64,000 bases of DNA, taken from CBDCZY01 sp965224745 (GTDB lineage: Bacteria > Pseudomonadota > Gammaproteobacteria > Methylococcales > Methylomonadaceae). Both the position numbers and the translations under genes were made by a program. The stretch is from positions 372,001-436,000 of the forward strand of contig CBDCZY010000001.1 in NCBI GenBank assembly GCA_965224745.1, written 5' to 3'. The notes under the pieces were generated by a model. The model made no database searches. It was not told where the DNA came from and saw only the letters and a program-made list of their open reading frames with translations. Below, in pieces: positions 17,500-26,181 of this stretch. Within the stretch, counting starts at the first letter, position 1. Each line of letters opens with the position of its first letter.

Positions 17500-18057
17500 C
17501 TAAACTTTTTTTCTTGATTTTGATATCAGACCAACCATGCCAATACCGAAGAGCCAAAACGCTGCGGGCAATGGTACTTGTGATCCACCAGAGTATTCAA
17601 CAACATAACCATTGTGAAACCCAAGCTTTTGGTCGTTTGAAATATCATTCCAAACGCCGCCATTTTCAGTAAACCAGAACTGAAGATAGTTTTCTGAACC
17701 CAAGCCATTATTAGGTTCATTAGGAGCCCAATTGGTGTAATTAAAGGCTTCTCCTGTTATCCATTGATAATCGCCTTCATTAGCTGCATCGGTTGCGCCA
17801 AGAAGATAAAGGCCTAAATCAGAACCAAGGTTATTCCAGATCCAGCTGTCTTCTGCTGCTGAAGTGATGGTTGCCAAATGTCCTTGAACGCCGTTAAACG
17901 AGGAAGCCGCCGCTAAGTCTCTTGCTTCTGTCCAATCAAATGAACCTTCTATCGCTTCATAGTAATGTCCATTGTCTGGATTTAAAACAGGTGCAGCATT
18001 GGCTGTCATCGAAAAAAGTAAAAAGATGCCAGTGGTTTTTGCAATATTAATAAACAT
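17500..18057 (-). CDS. C-type-lectin-domain PEP-CTERM protein, copy 2
   Basis: 185 aa. From residue 8 onwards the protein is the same as copy 1 (signal peptide, C-type-lectin domain, VPLPAA tail). The coding DNA shows only scattered silent changes, while upstream and downstream flanks differ strongly. The pair therefore arose by recent duplication or is kept uniform by gene conversion. Likely exported and anchored or released through the exosortase route; the carbohydrate or protein ligand is unknown. Confidence 0.9.
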   Translation of the reverse strand: MFINIAKTTGIFLLFSMTANAAPVLNPDNGHYYEAIEGSFDWTEARDLAAASSFNGVQGHLATITSAAEDSWIWNNLGSDLGLYLLGATDAANEGDYQWITGEAFNYTNWAPNEPNNGLGSENYLQFWFTENGGVWNDISNDQKLGFHNGYVVEYSGGSQVPLPAAFWLFGIGMVGLISKSRKKV

Positions 18058-18454
18058 TGTTTAGTACTCCTAGTAGTAGAAATTGTTGTATGTCATAAAT
18101 GTAGATGTTTTTTTATGATGAAATATTGTTCAAAAGTACATTATTTCTAAAAAGTAAATTTATTACATCTAGTTACCTTATCAAAGCGTGTAATGATATT
18201 AACATAAACTTAACATATTGTATTAAGTAATACTTATAACTTTATGAAAGACATATAAAATATAGAATTAATTTCGTTGCTATTGTTAAGAATTCATGTC
18301 AGGTGTAAGATGACTTTACTTGCAGATCTTGGTTTTTTTCTCTTGTATCTAGCAACTAACAGAAGGAATTGTCTAGTAAGGTTTAGCAAGTCAGGCAAAA
18401 ACTTTGCCGGAAAAATACTTCAATACAAAAATAACTTTTCTGTGAGGGTAAAAT
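18058..18454. other. AT-rich intergenic region, no gene seen
   Basis: Lies between the divergent lectin gene (copy 2) and the GlcG-like gene and must carry both promoters. The short frame 18277-18462 overlaps the GlcG-like start, has low-complexity composition and was not accepted. Confidence 0.5.
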
Positions 18455-19216
18455 ATGAATAATTCATTACGAGCAGCTTTGCTTTCGTCGATAGCACTTT
18501 CAGCTAATACAGCTTTAGCGGTAGAAGTCATTGATATTTGTCCAGATGAGAGCTCACGAAATTCCATCCATACTGTTTTAACAACTTTGCTGAAAGATGC
18601 TCAAGCAGTTGATAACGGTGGCTTTGGTTTTCAAATGTGGGCTGCAGTTGTGAACCGGGATGGTGTAGTGTGTGCTATTGCAAAGTCAGGCGATGATCGA
18701 GGTGATCAATGGCCTGGTAGTCGCGTTATTGCTGCACAAAAAGCCAACACGGCCAATGCATTTAGTTTGCCTGGTTTTGCTTTATCAACTGCAAATCTGC
18801 ATGAAGCAACGCAAAGTGGCGGAAGCCTGTTTGCTTTACCAGAAAGCAATCCAGTGGATACTAATGTCGCTTATGCAGGGCCTGAAAGTAACTACGGTAA
18901 TAGTGATGATCCAATGGTTGGAGGAAAAATTGGAGGGGTTAATGTGTTTGGTGGTGGGCTCGCGTTATACGATGTTAATGGAAGTATTCTGGGTGCATTA
19001 GGCGTGAGTGGAGATTCGTCTTGTGCAGATCATAATATTGCATGGCGGATTCGAAATGCATCGGCTACAGATTTTGTGCCTGGTGGACCTAGTCCAGCCG
19101 GCAATGACCAAATTATCTATACGGGTGAAACCGGTAGCGGTATAGCTGGATTCGAACATCCTGATTGCGGTAATGGAGAAAAACCCGTTTCTGCTGCGTT
19201 GCCTGAATCTCAATAA
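18455..19216 (+). CDS. Secreted GlcG/HbpS-like (haem-degrading domain) protein
   Basis: 253 aa with an N-terminal signal peptide (about 1-22, ending TALA) and a GlcG/HbpS domain (DUF336; about 25-200). Family-like segments are MWAAVVNRDGVVCAIAKSG, SRVIAAQKANTANAFSLPG and the glycine-rich GGKIGGVNVFGGGLALYD with LGALGVSGDSS. HbpS relatives bind haem, and GlcG is of unknown function. The protein should be periplasmic or exported. The Cys-Ala-Asp-His motif (CADHNIAWRIR) follows the family. A good ribosome site (GTGAGGG) precedes the ATG. Neighbours encode other exported proteins. Confidence 0.82.
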   Translation: MNNSLRAALLSSIALSANTALAVEVIDICPDESSRNSIHTVLTTLLKDAQAVDNGGFGFQMWAAVVNRDGVVCAIAKSGDDRGDQWPGSRVIAAQKANTANAFSLPGFALSTANLHEATQSGGSLFALPESNPVDTNVAYAGPESNYGNSDDPMVGGKIGGVNVFGGGLALYDVNGSILGALGVSGDSSCADHNIAWRIRNASATDFVPGGPSPAGNDQIIYTGETGSGIAGFEHPDCGNGEKPVSAALPESQ

Positions 19217-19681
19217 ATCAAACAGGTTGCCTTAATAAATAAGGGCTCTTCCTGTATAAATATTGTTCAGTGTTATGAAGGTTATTGAAATAGATTAAAG
19301 CATACCCTTTAAAGCCCTTTGTTACGCTGAACATTTTTACAAAGCTACTTCCAGTATGGTTGCATATTATTTTGGCTATTGTACTGCTCGTTTCAATAAA
19401 GGAGTTAATAGTAAAAATTTCTCCCAAAATGTTACAGATACTTTCTTGAATTTTGCAATGAGGCGCTTATTCCAACACCTTGCTTCTTCATTAAATCTGT
19501 GATTATTAAAAACACTATGTACAAACTTCTTGAAGTGTAGTCGCGCAATTTGTTTAAATTTCGGAAAAAACTAGTATTAGTTAATCTAAAATCAGCTATA
19601 GAGTGGTGGTTGTTTTTCTTTATCAGGCTATTGATTTGTCAGAGAAAACAGGTGAGAAACTATTCCGTTCAATAAGATTAT
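19217..19681. other. Intergenic region, no gene seen
   Basis: 465 bp of AT-rich DNA between two plus-strand genes. A minus-strand frame at 19218-19427 has no ribosome site and no recognisable family and was not accepted. Confidence 0.5.
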
Positions 19682-20434
19682 ATGAGTCTAGTATACAAAA
19701 AGATGTTATTGTCATTATGCTTTCTTGGGTTCGTGTTATCAATTTCGCTGAATATGTTTTTGGCATTCCAGGCTAAACATTATTACTCTGAAAATAAACT
19801 AAACAGAGTGTTTCCATTCCATGAGCAAGCCTATAAGTCACAAAATATTTCGCTTTTATCGAAATCGAAGGAAAAAACCAGAGTCGTATTGTTTGGTGAT
19901 TCCAGGATTAATCAATGGCACCCATTGCCATCCATTGAACAGGTCGATTTTGTCAATCGTGGCATAGGCGGTGAAACAACGGTTCAGTTAAAGCATAGAA
20001 TTCATCAAGACGCTATAAATCTTGAACCCGACATAGTGGTTCTGCAACTGGGTATTAATGATTTAGTTACGATTGGTGTTGCTCCAAAGAATGAGAAAAA
20101 AATTGTCCAACAAACTGTAGATAACATTCGTCAAATGGTTAATCAATTACTAAAACAGGATGCCATTGTTATTCTGCTAACCATTATTTCACCCAGTAAA
20201 CCGAGTTTAGTAAGGCTCCCGGTTTGGAGTCAGCGTATATCGGTTGCTGTTAGAGACGTTAATACACAGCTATTAAGCTTATCCCCTCAGGATAAGTTGC
20301 ATGTTATCGATGCAGAAAATATTTTTAGTGATAAGGGCGAAGTTTTGAATAATTTATACGCTGATACGCTCCATTTATCTGCCGAGGGTTATCGGCACTT
20401 GAATACCGCCATTCAACATCTGATAAGCAAATAA
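19682..20434 (+). CDS. SGNH/GDSL-family hydrolase, membrane anchored
   Basis: 250 aa. An N-terminal hydrophobic segment (about 8-28) serves as signal or anchor. The SGNH esterase fold shows block I VVLFGDSRINQW (catalytic Ser in GDS), block II NRGIGGETT (Gly), block III LQLGINDL (Asn) and block V ADTLHLSAEGYRHL (Asp-x-x-His). Related proteins include TesA-like lysophospholipases and acetylhydrolases. The substrate is unknown and the active site should face the periplasm. An IS1634 element begins 110 bp downstream. Confidence 0.87.
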   Translation: MSLVYKKMLLSLCFLGFVLSISLNMFLAFQAKHYYSENKLNRVFPFHEQAYKSQNISLLSKSKEKTRVVLFGDSRINQWHPLPSIEQVDFVNRGIGGETTVQLKHRIHQDAINLEPDIVVLQLGINDLVTIGVAPKNEKKIVQQTVDNIRQMVNQLLKQDAIVILLTIISPSKPSLVRLPVWSQRISVAVRDVNTQLLSLSPQDKLHVIDAENIFSDKGEVLNNLYADTLHLSAEGYRHLNTAIQHLISK

Positions 20435-20543
20435 GCATAATATAAAGGTAAGAATAGTCATTAAAATGCTTGATTTAGTGAGTTGAATGCATCCATCCAT
20501 CCAGCACACAGATACAGGATAATTTAAGATCGACTCTCGATTA

Positions 20544-22666
20544 TTAACCCATCTTCGTGACTTTGACATCGCTAAGTTATTGATATTTTGTTTTCATCGA
20601 ATGATTCCATGAAAAAAAACCTTACCTTTCAACGGTGTTTTTTTCAGATCCGCTCGGTAGTGCCATTTTCGTCTTTTTGACCCTTGATTTTCCCCGGTTT
20701 TTCATTAATGCTAGGGACATGTATATTCGAAAAACCAAAACGAAATCCCTGGATAATGGCGGGGCCTACTTCACCTATCGGATCGTTGAATCCGTTCGCG
20801 TGGGAAGGAAAGTAAAGCAACGCACCTTACTGAATCTAGGCAAAGACTTCGCCATTGATCCAGAGCACTGGCCCTTGCTGACAGCCAGGATTGAACAATT
20901 GTTACAAGGCTGTGAGCCTCATCAGCAAGAATTGTTTCATGTAGCCGATGAGTTAACGCAATGCCTGGAAGCCTCAGCCCAGCGTTACAGTGCGCTTATC
21001 ATCGCTAAGCTGGCCCAACCGGTGGATGCTGCCAGTCCAGAACCCGATTATCACACGGTTGATATCAATCATGTCGAAACCCTTCAAGCCCGCAGTATCG
21101 GTGTTGAAACGCTGGCGTGGCATGCGGTTATGCAACTACAACTGGATCAGAAGCTCACCGCACTGGGTTTTAATAAAGTCGAACTCGCTGCGGCCATCGG
21201 TAACATTATCGGCCGTGTGGTTTCACCGGGCAGTGAATTGCACACCCATGATTGGCTACAATCACGCTCAGCGTTGGGAGAACTGCTTGACCATGACTAT
21301 GGCCATACCAGCCTGACACGGCTTTATACGATCAGCGATAAATTGCTCAAACACCAGACGGCACTGGAAACGTTTCTGTCCGAGCAAGAGCAAACCTTAT
21401 TCGAATTGAACCGTAGTATTGTGCTATACGATTTGACCAATACCTATTTTGAAGGGCAGTGTCACCAAAACCCCAAAGCCCAGTTCGGTCGTTCCAAAGA
21501 AAAACGCAGTGATTGTCCCTTGGTGACGCTGGGACTGGTGTTGGATGGTGAGGGATTTCCTCTGAGCAGTCAGGTTTTCCCGGGTAATGCCAGTGAGCCG
21601 GGCACCTTGGAGTTAATGCTGGATGGACTACAAAAAAAACAGCCATTACCGCAGGTCACAAAACCTGTGATCATCATGGATGCCGGTATTGCCAGTGCCG
21701 ACAACATCGCCTGGTTAATCGAGCAGGGCTATCATTATCTGGTGGTCAGTCGAGAGCGATCCGTGATCAATCCCACCGATCAGGACGATGCTGTGATGGT
21801 GAGAGAAACCGAACACAGTCAGGTGTGTGTTTATCGCGAAACAGATCAAGACACCCACGAAACCCGGCTCTATTGTCACTCCGAACAAAAACAAAAAAAA
21901 GAGCAGGCTATCCGAAACCGCTTCCATGTTCGCATGGAAGAAGCACTCAACAAGCTTGATGCGGGCTTAAACAAAAAAGGGACGATCAAAAAATACAGCA
22001 AAATACTGGAACGGATCGGTCGACTGCGCGAAAAAAACCGGCGGGTTTCGCAAGACTACCGCATTGACGTCATAACCGATGACGAGAAAAAAAACGCCAT
22101 CCGGCTTGAATGGCAACGTGAACCTCAAAGTAAACAGAACGATCAACACTGTGGTGTCTATTGCCTCAGAACCAATATCCCCGACTGGTCTGAAGAACAA
22201 CTGTGGACAACCTACATCATGCTGACCGAGATCGAAGCCACCTTTCGAAGCTTGAAAACTGAACTGGGCTTGCGCCCGGTTTACCACCAAAAAGAAGACC
22301 GTGTCACCGGCCACTTGTTCATTACTTTGCTGGCTTATCATCTGGTGCATACGCTGCGCTATCAACTGAAGCAACAGGGCATTCATTTAAGCTGGGACAG
22401 TATTCGCAACATCATGTCGACACAGCAACGTATCACCATGACCTTACCAACGGATGATCATAAAATGATTCACCTGCGGACAACAACGAAGGCGGAGCTA
22501 CGTCAGAAACAAATTTATGAAGCTTTGAATATTAAACCCGACCTCATTGGTCAATGTAAAACAATTATCGATAAAAAAAATCTGTAGTGCCAACTGAAAC
22601 AGATTGAAAATTTTAACTTATTGAAATAACAGGATATTGTAAATATAAGTCACGAAGATGGGTTAA
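20544..22666 (+). mobile_element. IS1634-family element, complete
   Basis: About 2.12 kb bounded by inverted repeats TTAACCCATCTTCGTGACT (20544-20562) and its complement ending at 22665/22666. One transposase gene fills it. No target duplication is visible in the flanks (left ...CTCGATTA, right AAACCCTA), so one end may have recombined with another copy. The 3' part equals the element at 1-785. Confidence 0.94.
20719..22587 (+). CDS. IS1634-family transposase
   Basis: About 622 aa from the ATG at 20719, where the family-type N-terminus MYIRKTKTKSLDNGGAYFTY begins; an in-frame ATG at 20635 is less likely. DDE residues can be placed: Asp in VLYDLTNTYFEG, Asp in VIIMDAGIAS and Glu in TEIEATFRSLKTELG. 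The length and single-ORF organisation fit IS1634 (IS4 superfamily). It appears intact. Confidence 0.94.
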   Translation: MYIRKTKTKSLDNGGAYFTYRIVESVRVGRKVKQRTLLNLGKDFAIDPEHWPLLTARIEQLLQGCEPHQQELFHVADELTQCLEASAQRYSALIIAKLAQPVDAASPEPDYHTVDINHVETLQARSIGVETLAWHAVMQLQLDQKLTALGFNKVELAAAIGNIIGRVVSPGSELHTHDWLQSRSALGELLDHDYGHTSLTRLYTISDKLLKHQTALETFLSEQEQTLFELNRSIVLYDLTNTYFEGQCHQNPKAQFGRSKEKRSDCPLVTLGLVLDGEGFPLSSQVFPGNASEPGTLELMLDGLQKKQPLPQVTKPVIIMDAGIASADNIAWLIEQGYHYLVVSRERSVINPTDQDDAVMVRETEHSQVCVYRETDQDTHETRLYCHSEQKQKKEQAIRNRFHVRMEEALNKLDAGLNKKGTIKKYSKILERIGRLREKNRRVSQDYRIDVITDDEKKNAIRLEWQREPQSKQNDQHCGVYCLRTNIPDWSEEQLWTTYIMLTEIEATFRSLKTELGLRPVYHQKEDRVTGHLFITLLAYHLVHTLRYQLKQQGIHLSWDSIRNIMSTQQRITMTLPTDDHKMIHLRTTTKAELRQKQIYEALNIKPDLIGQCKTIIDKKNL

Positions 22667-22997
22667 AACCCTAGGTATCAAATTTCTGCCCTTGAGTCAC
22701 TGGAATAGGTTATATACTGGGAAAAAGCAGTCTTAATAGCTACAGCTGCTAATTTTCCAATATCCAGGTAAATTAGGCTTTTTAAGTCTGTGCTTTATTT
22801 CTCAATCGAGCAGTAATTTTATTTATGATACTCTGGCTCAAAATCTTCATGATAAAAATGAACAGCACCCTAAACGCAAACTTCCTCTATCCGAGCAATG
22901 GGCAAATTTTTTAAAGGCTAGGAAGCAAGCAAGAAATAACTGGCATATCGATTATTCCCAGCCAGTAATACCAAAAAATATCTTTCGATTATTTGAC
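22667..22997 (+). other. Long open frame in phase with the downstream DsbA-like gene
   Basis: No start codon-led gene is evident. The frame of the next gene is open without a stop for about 90 codons upstream of its ATG, back to a TAG near 22727. It reads a protein-like tail (KRKLPLSEQWANFLKARKQA, then NNWHIDYSQPV, up to FRLFD before the ATG). It may be the relic of an upstream gene or a lost N-terminal extension removed by the IS1634 insertion. Confidence 0.4.
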
Positions 22998-23630
22998 ATG
23001 AGCGATACGGATCACGAAAAAACCCTCTACTATGTCATTGATCCAATGTGTAGCTGGTGCTGGGGTTTTAGACCAACATGGGAGGTTATAGCTGCAAAAC
23101 TCCTGGGTAGGGTTCGGATTTGTTATCAAATGGGAGGACTAGCACCAGATAACAATGAGCCGATGCCAGCCGAAATGCAGGCGAAGTTACAAGGGATTTG
23201 GCGCCAGATTCAAAGAGCTGTGCCAGGGACAAAGTTTAATTTTGATTTTTGGGATCAATGTAGACCGCGGCGATCAACTTACGCTGCATGTCGAGCTGTT
23301 ATAGCGGCACGCAATCAGGGGGTTGGTGCAGAAGCCAAGATGATTTTAGCGATTCAGCAAGCTTATTATTTGCAAGCTCGAAACCCATCAGACTTCACCA
23401 CACTTATTGAGCTTGGCGAAGAACTTGATTTTGATATGGTTCGATACGAGTCAGATATGAAATCGGATACAACACAGCTTACTTTATTGGGAGAAATTCA
23501 ACAGAACAAAGAATTTGGTGTGCAAGGTTTTCCAAGCTTAGTGGTAAAAGACTTTGAAAGTACAAGTCTAGTGGCACTTGAATTTGGCAACGTTGATGCC
23601 ATCGTCAACCAAGTGTTATCTTGCAATTAG
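22998..23630 (+). CDS. DsbA-family thioredoxin-like oxidoreductase
   Basis: A 210-aa thioredoxin fold with a helical insertion. The active site is CSWC in DPMCSWCWGFRPTWE, and the cis-proline loop is VQGFPSLVV. There is no signal peptide from the ATG at 22998, so a cytosolic role is suggested, similar to FrnE-like or uncharacterised DsbA-like proteins. The frame continues open upstream of the chosen start (see the entry for 22667-22997). Isolated gene; partner unknown. Confidence 0.85.
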   Translation: MSDTDHEKTLYYVIDPMCSWCWGFRPTWEVIAAKLLGRVRICYQMGGLAPDNNEPMPAEMQAKLQGIWRQIQRAVPGTKFNFDFWDQCRPRRSTYAACRAVIAARNQGVGAEAKMILAIQQAYYLQARNPSDFTTLIELGEELDFDMVRYESDMKSDTTQLTLLGEIQQNKEFGVQGFPSLVVKDFESTSLVALEFGNVDAIVNQVLSCN

Positions 23631-23715
23631 CCAAGCATCAGGGTTTGGTTGACATTATTCAAACCAGCCCATTAAGAAGTCAACTCAAAATTATAATAGC
23701 AAGTATTTATTGACT

Positions 23716-24420
23716 ATGTGGAAGTTATTGAACCTAATAGATTTGCGTTTAAATGTTTACTTGTACGGTGATGACAGGCCATTAAACAGGGCTGTGGTTT
23801 TATTGGGAACGACAGGTAACGTAGGACAAAGTACCGATGTAGAAGGCATTACCAATCTTGCTAGGGCTTTTGAAGCTAAGGGTACTCAATTAGTTGTATT
23901 AGATATTGACTATTTTGCTGACGGAAGAAATACTTATTCGTTAGCAGCTTTTAGGATATTTGAGATACTCACCTATTTCATTGAAAAGCAGCATTTACAT
24001 CCAGGTTTTAGGCTCATAGGCGGTTCATCCGGCGCCAATGTCAATGTAAGAATGTTGATGGATAATCTCCCTCTTAACCAACTTACCACCAACCTCACTT
24101 TCTTTGCCGGCCCTGCCTATTCCATCAAATCTATAGACAATCAAGAACTGTCAGCGCTAATTCAGGAAAGATTGGACGGAGATCTGACAAAGTCTGATTG
24201 GGTTATAGAAGGTGTCAGAGATTCAATGATTGATTACGACATAAACTGCATTATTAATAAATCTGACTCTTTGCTTAATTCTATTATGGATATGAAGCAG
24301 CTGAACAATATATTTATTGATAGGTATGGCAGGTTCAGCCAAAACAGTCAGAGAGTATTTGTTAATGGGACTCACGGTGAGCTTGGTCGGGATGCTATTG
24401 AAGCAATAGTGGAAAGATAG
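23716..24420 (+). CDS. Uncharacterised protein with alpha/beta-hydrolase-like features
   Basis: 234 aa from the ATG at 23716 (a TTG at 23710 is in frame). I do not recognise the family. What can be seen: hydrophobic strands alternate with helices. LIGGSSGANVN at about 110-120 resembles a nucleophile elbow (G-x-S-x-G). VVLLGTTGNVGQSTD near the N-terminus could be an oxyanion-side loop. FVNGTHGELG near the C-terminus holds a histidine in the place expected of a catalytic His. No ribosome site stands out. It lies between a DsbA-like gene and a convergent RhlA-like hydrolase. Confidence 0.6.
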   Translation: MWKLLNLIDLRLNVYLYGDDRPLNRAVVLLGTTGNVGQSTDVEGITNLARAFEAKGTQLVVLDIDYFADGRNTYSLAAFRIFEILTYFIEKQHLHPGFRLIGGSSGANVNVRMLMDNLPLNQLTTNLTFFAGPAYSIKSIDNQELSALIQERLDGDLTKSDWVIEGVRDSMIDYDINCIINKSDSLLNSIMDMKQLNNIFIDRYGRFSQNSQRVFVNGTHGELGRDAIEAIVER

Positions 24421-24703
24421 GAAATCTATTGACTGATAGGCAGAGGGTATTTTAGTGGAGCTAATGTAATGTCTGTTAAGACGTTAGTATAATCCCTTAC
24501 ACCCCCTTTTAATGCTGAACAATGCATACCTGTAGAGTGTTGGTTTTAGTGTCTTTCGAAACAATGTTTAAGTTGTATATCTTAACGACCTTACTAGCCA
24601 TCATTCTCTGAAATAAGCAGTATTTTGGTCAGTTTTTCTTGGTTTTCTGTTGTAGCTGGAGTTAAATATTTACCTCATAACGGGGCTGGCAAAGAGCCCT
24701 CAG

Positions 24704-25519
24704 TTAGAGGGCACGGCCTAAAAAATCATCATAAATCCCCATGATTTCAGGGCTTTCAAAATGAAGAAAATGACCGGCATCCAAAACCAAATGAGATTCA
24801 CTGCGGGGAATACGCGTCGTGGCTTTTTTAACATCTTCCAAGTCGAGCAAAGCATCCTTTTCGCCATTGATTATCAAGGTGTGGGCCTGAATATTTTCCA
24901 GTTTGATATGCTCTTCTATATCGTCTACCTGTTGTACAAAATCGCAGTGATTATAGAAAGCAAGTGCCTGTTCTGGCCGAATTTTCTTGAATTGTTGGAT
25001 AATCTTTTCTTTATAGGCACCGCTTATAAACTGGCCGAATGTTTCAATGATTAGTTGAGCTGCTTTTTCACCCTCGTTTCGCTCATACAATGCCCTCCCT
25101 TCAGTAATGCATTTGCGCATCGACTCACTTGGGCGAATACCAAAACTTCCTAATATCAACTTATAGACTTGTTCTGGATAACGGGCTGCAAAGCCTGAGG
25201 CTATAATGGTTCCCCATGATGCGCCGGTTAATATCAATTGACCCTCTGTATCGGTTCGATCGACGACTTGTTTGAGAAGCTCTATCTGTTCATTAAAATC
25301 CATTGATATGGCGCCAGACCGAATCTCGGCTCGACCCAGACCAGGCATATCAAAAGTAACAATGGTGTAGTCGCCCACGAAACGCTTAATGAAAGAATAC
25401 CAGACTGCCATAGTTTGCTGGGCTCCAGAAATACAGACAATCCGGTTTGGGGAATTTCCGTATATTCGATAGGGTACGTGATAACGCTCTGTCTCAATAT
25501 GGCCTTTAATGATCTTCAT
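24704..25519 (-). CDS. RhlA-like alpha/beta-hydrolase
   Basis: A 271-aa alpha/beta-hydrolase. Catalytic residues by motif are Ser in GASWGTII, Asp in NGEKDALL and His in DAGHFLHFESPE. The order and spacing of segments recall RhlA, which joins 3-hydroxyacyl chains into the lipid part of rhamnolipids. These are an ASWG elbow, a helical lid with ETFGQFISGAYKEKI, then QALAFYNHCDFV, HTLIINGEKD, and a GHFLHFES end. Other hydrolases (acyl-homoserine lactonases, esterases) remain possible, and no RhlB-type glycosyltransferase is near. Two small ORFs and palindromes lie just upstream on the same strand, probably in one transcript. Confidence 0.72.
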   Translation of the reverse strand: MKIIKGHIETERYHVPYRIYGNSPNRIVCISGAQQTMAVWYSFIKRFVGDYTIVTFDMPGLGRAEIRSGAISMDFNEQIELLKQVVDRTDTEGQLILTGASWGTIIASGFAARYPEQVYKLILGSFGIRPSESMRKCITEGRALYERNEGEKAAQLIIETFGQFISGAYKEKIIQQFKKIRPEQALAFYNHCDFVQQVDDIEEHIKLENIQAHTLIINGEKDALLDLEDVKKATTRIPRSESHLVLDAGHFLHFESPEIMGIYDDFLGRAL

Positions 25520-25561
25520 TCGTTGTATCCAAAATAAGTTAACTAACAGTGAAAGATATTG

Positions 25562-25693
25562 CTATCTTACACCAAGTTCATTTCTTGCGATTCGTTTTAG
25601 TAGTTGCGCGCGATCAACTACAGTTTTTTCACCAAACCATATTGACGAAAAAACTTTGGCAAATAAAGGATTTCTCAGTTCAATGATGTTCAT
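25562..25693 (-). CDS. Small ORF (43 aa) upstream of the RhlA-like gene
   Basis: A 43-aa frame starting MNIIELRNPLFAKV and ending RIARNELGVR. It has an AGGA ribosome site 5 bases before the ATG and a stop 42 bp before the RhlA-like start. The product is small, basic and rich in alternating hydrophobic residues. I recognise no family. The start codon lies at the edge of a perfect 11-bp inverted repeat, and the ribosome site sits in its loop. It may be a regulatory leader or a small effector protein. Confidence 0.5.
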   Translation of the reverse strand: MNIIELRNPLFAKVFSSIWFGEKTVVDRAQLLKRIARNELGVR

Positions 25694-25710
25694 GTGTCCT
25701 GAACATCATT
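25682..25710. promoter_or_regulatory. Perfect 11-bp inverted repeat over a start codon
   Basis: AATGATGTTCA (25682-25692), 7-base spacer, TGAACATCATT (25700-25710). In the minus-strand transcript the loop holds the GGA ribosome site and the first base of the AUG of the 43-aa ORF. It could be a repressor operator or an RNA hairpin controlling translation. Confidence 0.6.
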
Positions 25711-25743
25711 CGATTTGAGATGGGAACGCTGCTCCGCTGCGGA

Positions 25744-25836
25744 TTAAACCAAACCTTCTAGCTCGAGGGCGTTATGCGATAAAAGTAGAATGGACAAACT
25801 TACCGCTAAGCAATATAACGTCAGTTGTTTTCTCAT
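25744..25836 (-). CDS. Small ORF (30 aa), hydrophobic, signal-peptide-like
   Basis: MRKQLTLYCLAVSLSILLLS, followed by HNALELEGLV: a basic N-terminus, a hydrophobic core and a short polar acidic tail. A strong AGAGG ribosome site lies 8 bases before the ATG. It could be a small membrane peptide or a secreted peptide precursor. It lies 50 bp upstream of the 43-aa ORF on the same strand, so a three-gene unit with the RhlA-like hydrolase is plausible. No known family. Confidence 0.45.
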   Translation of the reverse strand: MRKQLTLYCLAVSLSILLLSHNALELEGLV

Positions 25837-25871
25837 AAAGTTACCTCTAAGCAGTAGCGAAATATTTATAG

Positions 25872-25977
25872 CGATGTTGCAAATTAAAATTAGTTGGTTA
25901 AAAAACTTATCCTTTGTGGCTCAAGTATTCTCCAGGCAGGATTGAGTCAATATAAGTTTTTTGAAGTAACAACATCG
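25872..25977. repeat. Nested inverted repeats forming a 106-bp hairpin
   Basis: Three nested pairs share one centre: CGATGTTG (25872-25879) with CAACATCG (25970-25977), AAAAAACTTAT (25900-25910) with ATAAGTTTTTT (25952-25962), and CTCAA (25920-25924) with TTGAG (25942-25946). It could be a small palindromic mobile element or a structured leader of the downstream small-ORF unit. The rest of the region up to 26181 shows no gene. Confidence 0.6.
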
Positions 25978-26181
25978 TCTTTACTACGAAAAAAATTAGC
26001 TATGTAGAATTAAAGTAGTGGCTGGGATAAGGCCAACAAAATCTATATTGTATAGCCAACATCTGGCAAGGTGGCTGTAAGTAACTGGACGAAAAACAAC
26101 CGTATTTGACAGACTATTTTTCTTTTTAGTTGTTCCTTATGGCATCTTAGTTTAATCAGCGTTGAATAAGCAATATCTCTT

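Noticed and set aside
18277..18462. 61-aa frame upstream of the GlcG-like gene
   Set aside because: Overlaps the start of the real gene, has no ribosome site and reads promoter DNA.
20544..22666. Target-site duplication for the complete IS1634 element
   Set aside because: The flanks beside both ends do not match, so no duplication can be claimed.
25282..25497. 71-aa minus-strand frame inside the RhlA-like gene
   Set aside because: Alternative phase of a clear hydrolase gene.
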